Below, piece by piece: positions 62,102 through 64,000 of a stretch of 64,000 nucleotides of DNA; position 1 is the first letter of the stretch; each line of letters starts with the position of its first letter. The position numbers and the translations under genes are program-made. Source of the DNA: Niabella yanshanensis (lineage in GTDB: Bacteria; Bacteroidota; Bacteroidia; Chitinophagales; Chitinophagaceae); assembly GCF_034424215.1 (NCBI RefSeq), contig NZ_CP139960.1, forward strand, positions 1,116,001 to 1,180,000, given 5' to 3'. The notes beneath the pieces were generated by a model. It saw only the letters and a program-made list of their open reading frames with translations, was not told the DNA's origin and made no database searches.

Positions 62102-62737
62102 ATGGGAAGAGTGACTAATTCTATTTTAAGCGGCACATCTGGCCGCACGGGGCGCGTTGTTATTGCCAATGTGCACGGTGTGGAGGTAAGCCGCGCCAGG
62201 CCCACAGCGCGCAGCAGCTCCACCGGGCCGCAAAACGCCCACCGGGAGCTGTTTCGTTTTGCAGTAGCCTTTTTAGGTTTGTATAAACCCTTTGCCCGCC
62301 TGTTTTTTGGCAAGCGTAAAGGGCTGGTAACGCCCTATAACCAGGCACAGGCCAATGTGCTGGAAAACACCGGGTACAACGGCAGTGATATTGTTATTAA
62401 CTACAACCAGGTGATGATCTCTAAAGGGCCCCTGCTGGATATGGTTCCGGGCAACATCAGCGCCGGGGCCGCACAGGCTATTACAGTTACCTGGAGCAAT
62501 AATGCGCCGCCGGCCAGCGATAATGAAAACGATTGGTGCACCCTTTTTGTGTACCTGCCCGCGCGCATGAACGGACAGCTTTTTGCCGGCGTGGCGGCGC
62601 GCCGCACCGGCACCGCCACCATCAACATGCTGCCCTTATACGCCGGCGAAGAAGCGCATGTGTGGGCTGCCTTTACGGATGAAACCGGCACTGTGGCCTG
62701 TAACTCGAAATACATGGGCTCTGTTACATTAACCTGA
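62102..62737 (+). CDS. DUF6266-family protein
   Basis: The 211-residue protein has the DUF6266 pattern: an N-terminal GRVTNSILSGTSGRTGRVVIANVHGVEVSRARP, a basic FRFAVAFLGLYKPFARLFFGKRKGLVTPYNQAQANVLENT, and a beta-rich C-terminal half with DWCTLFVYLPARM and GEEAHVWAAFTDETG. No signal peptide or membrane segment is seen. Members are of unknown function and often come in families in Bacteroidota. Its GC content is clearly higher than that of the adjacent defence genes. It is a single gene, framed upstream by two tandem arrays and downstream by a strong terminator. Confidence 0.85.
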   Translation: MGRVTNSILSGTSGRTGRVVIANVHGVEVSRARPTARSSSTGPQNAHRELFRFAVAFLGLYKPFARLFFGKRKGLVTPYNQAQANVLENTGYNGSDIVINYNQVMISKGPLLDMVPGNISAGAAQAITVTWSNNAPPASDNENDWCTLFVYLPARMNGQLFAGVAARRTGTATINMLPLYAGEEAHVWAAFTDETGTVACNSKYMGSVTLT

Positions 62738-62755
62738 TCGTTTAAAAAAACGACC

Positions 62756-62789
62756 AATGCCGGGGGCACCACGTAGCTCCCGGCATTTT
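62756..62789 (+). terminator. Terminator of the DUF6266 gene
   Basis: AATGCCGGG (62756-62764) pairs with CCCGGCATT (62779-62787) and TTTTG follows. Confidence 0.88.
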
Positions 62790-63431
62790 GCTGTACGCCA
62801 ATGCGGGTATTAACAACAAACCATTACAAAGGATACAATTCAAATTCGCTTTAAGCTGTACGCAATCGTCTCCAAAGGAGTCCTTCGGACATTCCTATAC
62901 CAGTGAAGCTGTCGGCGAATCTCCTCTGTTAGGGAGACCCCCGTCCGAACGGATGTTCATCCGGGCGGGTTTCGACTCCACTACCTTCCGCTGTTAATGA
63001 CAAGTGATCTAAAGTGTTAAAAACGAATGTCGTCCTGAGCATGACGAAGGACATCAATATCCTACGCTCAAGGCTTCGTCGAGCTCTCCAAAGGAGTCCA
63101 TTGGACAGCCTGACAACGCTCTTGTCATTCTAAAGAACCTGCTTTTGCCGGCCGGCAGGCTTAACCTATGGTTATTTGTGCCTTAAGGCGACGGTTCTTT
63201 TTGGCATTTCATTATAATTTAAAGTTTGTATATTCATAGTAAGATTTCCGTTTGCTGATCTATGACCGGCTAATCATGATGAACCAAACGGAAACAAGGT
63301 GCGCGTGCTGACTATTGGATCAACATGCTTTCGCCATCGTACCCTGGTCTTCGTCATCCCGATAGCTATCGGGACAGACTGACAATACTATTGACACAGG
63401 CTCTTTTTATAACCTTTTCAAAACATCCAAC
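62790..63431. repeat. Repeat-rich intergenic region
   Basis: Two copies of a 22-bp double hairpin (CTCCAAAGGAG followed by GTCC-N3-GGAC) lie at 62870-62891 and 63086-63107, 20 of 22 bases alike. TCCCGATAGCTATCGGGA at 63357-63374 is a perfect 18-bp palindrome related to 38302-38319. CGTCCTGAGCATGACGAAGG near 63030 is a further familiar intergenic repeat type. No gene is supported. Confidence 0.75.
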
Positions 63432-63719
63432 ATGGCAACCAAAGTAAATCTGTCTGTACACCAATTAGAGCATCTTCAAAAAAAATACGAAGCATCTGAC
63501 GCATTTGAGCTGGTGAACAATAAGGCAATGATGCGTATGCTGCATATTTCTAAAAGCACGCTTTACCGGCTACGTACCGAAATGAATATACCCTATATTA
63601 GAGTGGGCCGGCAAATATTTTATATACGGGGCATGGTAATACGGCAGCTGCTGGCACAACATGAGGGGCTGCCGCTGATGGACCGGAACAATAAGAGGAC
63701 CGCGGGCGAACAGCATTGA
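63432..63719 (+). CDS. Excisionase-like helix-turn-helix protein
   Basis: The 95-residue protein carries a MerR/excisionase-type HTH: NNKAMMRMLHISKSTLYRLRTEMNIPYIRVGRQIFYIRGMVIRQLL (residues 29-74). The YIRVGRQIFYI wing is the usual DNA-binding strand of HTH_17 proteins carried by Bacteroidota mobile elements. No integrase is visible beside it in the window. It may regulate the adjacent element or be a relic of one. Confidence 0.82.
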   Translation: MATKVNLSVHQLEHLQKKYEASDAFELVNNKAMMRMLHISKSTLYRLRTEMNIPYIRVGRQIFYIRGMVIRQLLAQHEGLPLMDRNNKRTAGEQH

Positions 63720-63774
63720 ACAGCTATTAAGGGATGTAAATTTTAAATTGTGTTTAAGCGTGCTACCCCCCTAC

Positions 63775-64000
63775 CTACGCATCAATTGCGTTTGTTTTAT
63801 CATTTATATCCTTAATGGTATTGTCCAGCTCGTGGGCTACATTTAAAATATGCTGTAAAGCCTCTGCGTTGCTGATGTCAGCAATATCTTCAAAATTGAA
63901 AAGGCTAACAAGTCCCATGATTGCAGCCACATGGTTACGCACTTTGTGCGACTGGATCCAGGCTATTTCCCGCAGACGCTCATTCTGTTTTTCTATTTTT
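63775..64000 (-). CDS. Sensor protein with HisKA-like dimerisation region, C-terminal part (runs off the window)
   Basis: The last 74 codons read EKQNERLREIAWIQSHKVRNHVAAIMGLVSLFNFED, then a second helix HILNVAHELDNTIKDINDKTNAIDA and a stop. The IAWIQSHKVR box is the phospho-acceptor helix of Bacteroidota PAS-containing histidine kinases. The frame stops right after the two-helix bundle, so the ATPase domain is absent. The upstream part lies outside the window. It may be a PAS-type signalling protein that relies on a partner kinase. Confidence 0.8.
   Translation of the reverse strand, partial: KIEKQNERLREIAWIQSHKVRNHVAAIMGLVSLFNFEDIADISNAEALQHILNVAHELDNTIKDINDKTNAIDA

Overview
The window looks like chromosome from a Bacteroidota organism, most likely family Chitinophagaceae (Niabella/Niastella-like). 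The pointers are SusC/SusD pairs, promoters with the Bacteroidota -7 box TAnnTTTG, DUF families typical of the phylum, and housekeeping genes of Bacteroidota type. The assignment rests on protein resemblance from memory; no database was searched.

Layout. 1-23,000 is core chromosome: the start of a TonB receptor, purC, a lactonase, queG, an ABC-2 permease, sppA, folK plus a deoxynucleoside kinase, an MFS exporter, serC-serA, a dgkA-type kinase, pgk, gap, two identical tRNA-Glu genes, an AraC regulator and a short-chain dehydrogenase. At the second tRNA-Glu (23,304) the accessory region begins. It holds a truncated serine recombinase, a frameshifted RES-domain gene and a decayed IS5-like transposase.

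25,600-46,500 is a two-part polysaccharide utilisation locus. Part 1 is SusC, SusD, two surface lipoproteins, a tandem GH43 protein and a GH2 protein. Part 2 is a DUF718 mutarotase, a SusC gene with its 5' end deleted, SusD and a GH29 alpha-L-fucosidase. An AraC regulator (38,588-39,460) sits between them. Three near-identical operators, each a direct repeat of AAGTCG with exact 21-bp period, lie 38-39 bp before a TAnnTTTG box at the head of all three rightward units. This points to one regulator controlling both halves, and is the best-supported new regulatory observation here.

46,500-48,600 is decayed DNA: an IS110 fragment, a frameshifted HTH gene, an orphan terminator and an operator-like relic. 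48,600-54,700 carries a TPR lipoprotein, a DUF1275 membrane protein, a Crp/Fnr regulator divergent from an H-protein-like gene coupled to a methyltransferase, and an arsR-DUF6428-arsC cluster with two matching operators but no efflux pump.

54,700-61,500 is a defence-like island: a broken HEPN-type gene, a small conserved gene, an XRE regulator, a stand-alone SIR2-like protein with Asn where the catalytic His is expected, and a SIR2-HerA pair with a 4-bp overlap (a known class of anti-phage system). Beside it lie two abutting tandem arrays, ten 11-bp units then ten 10-bp units, immediately before a DUF6266 gene. I know of no description of this arrangement. The window ends with repeat-rich intergenic DNA, an excisionase-like HTH gene and the end of a sensor protein.
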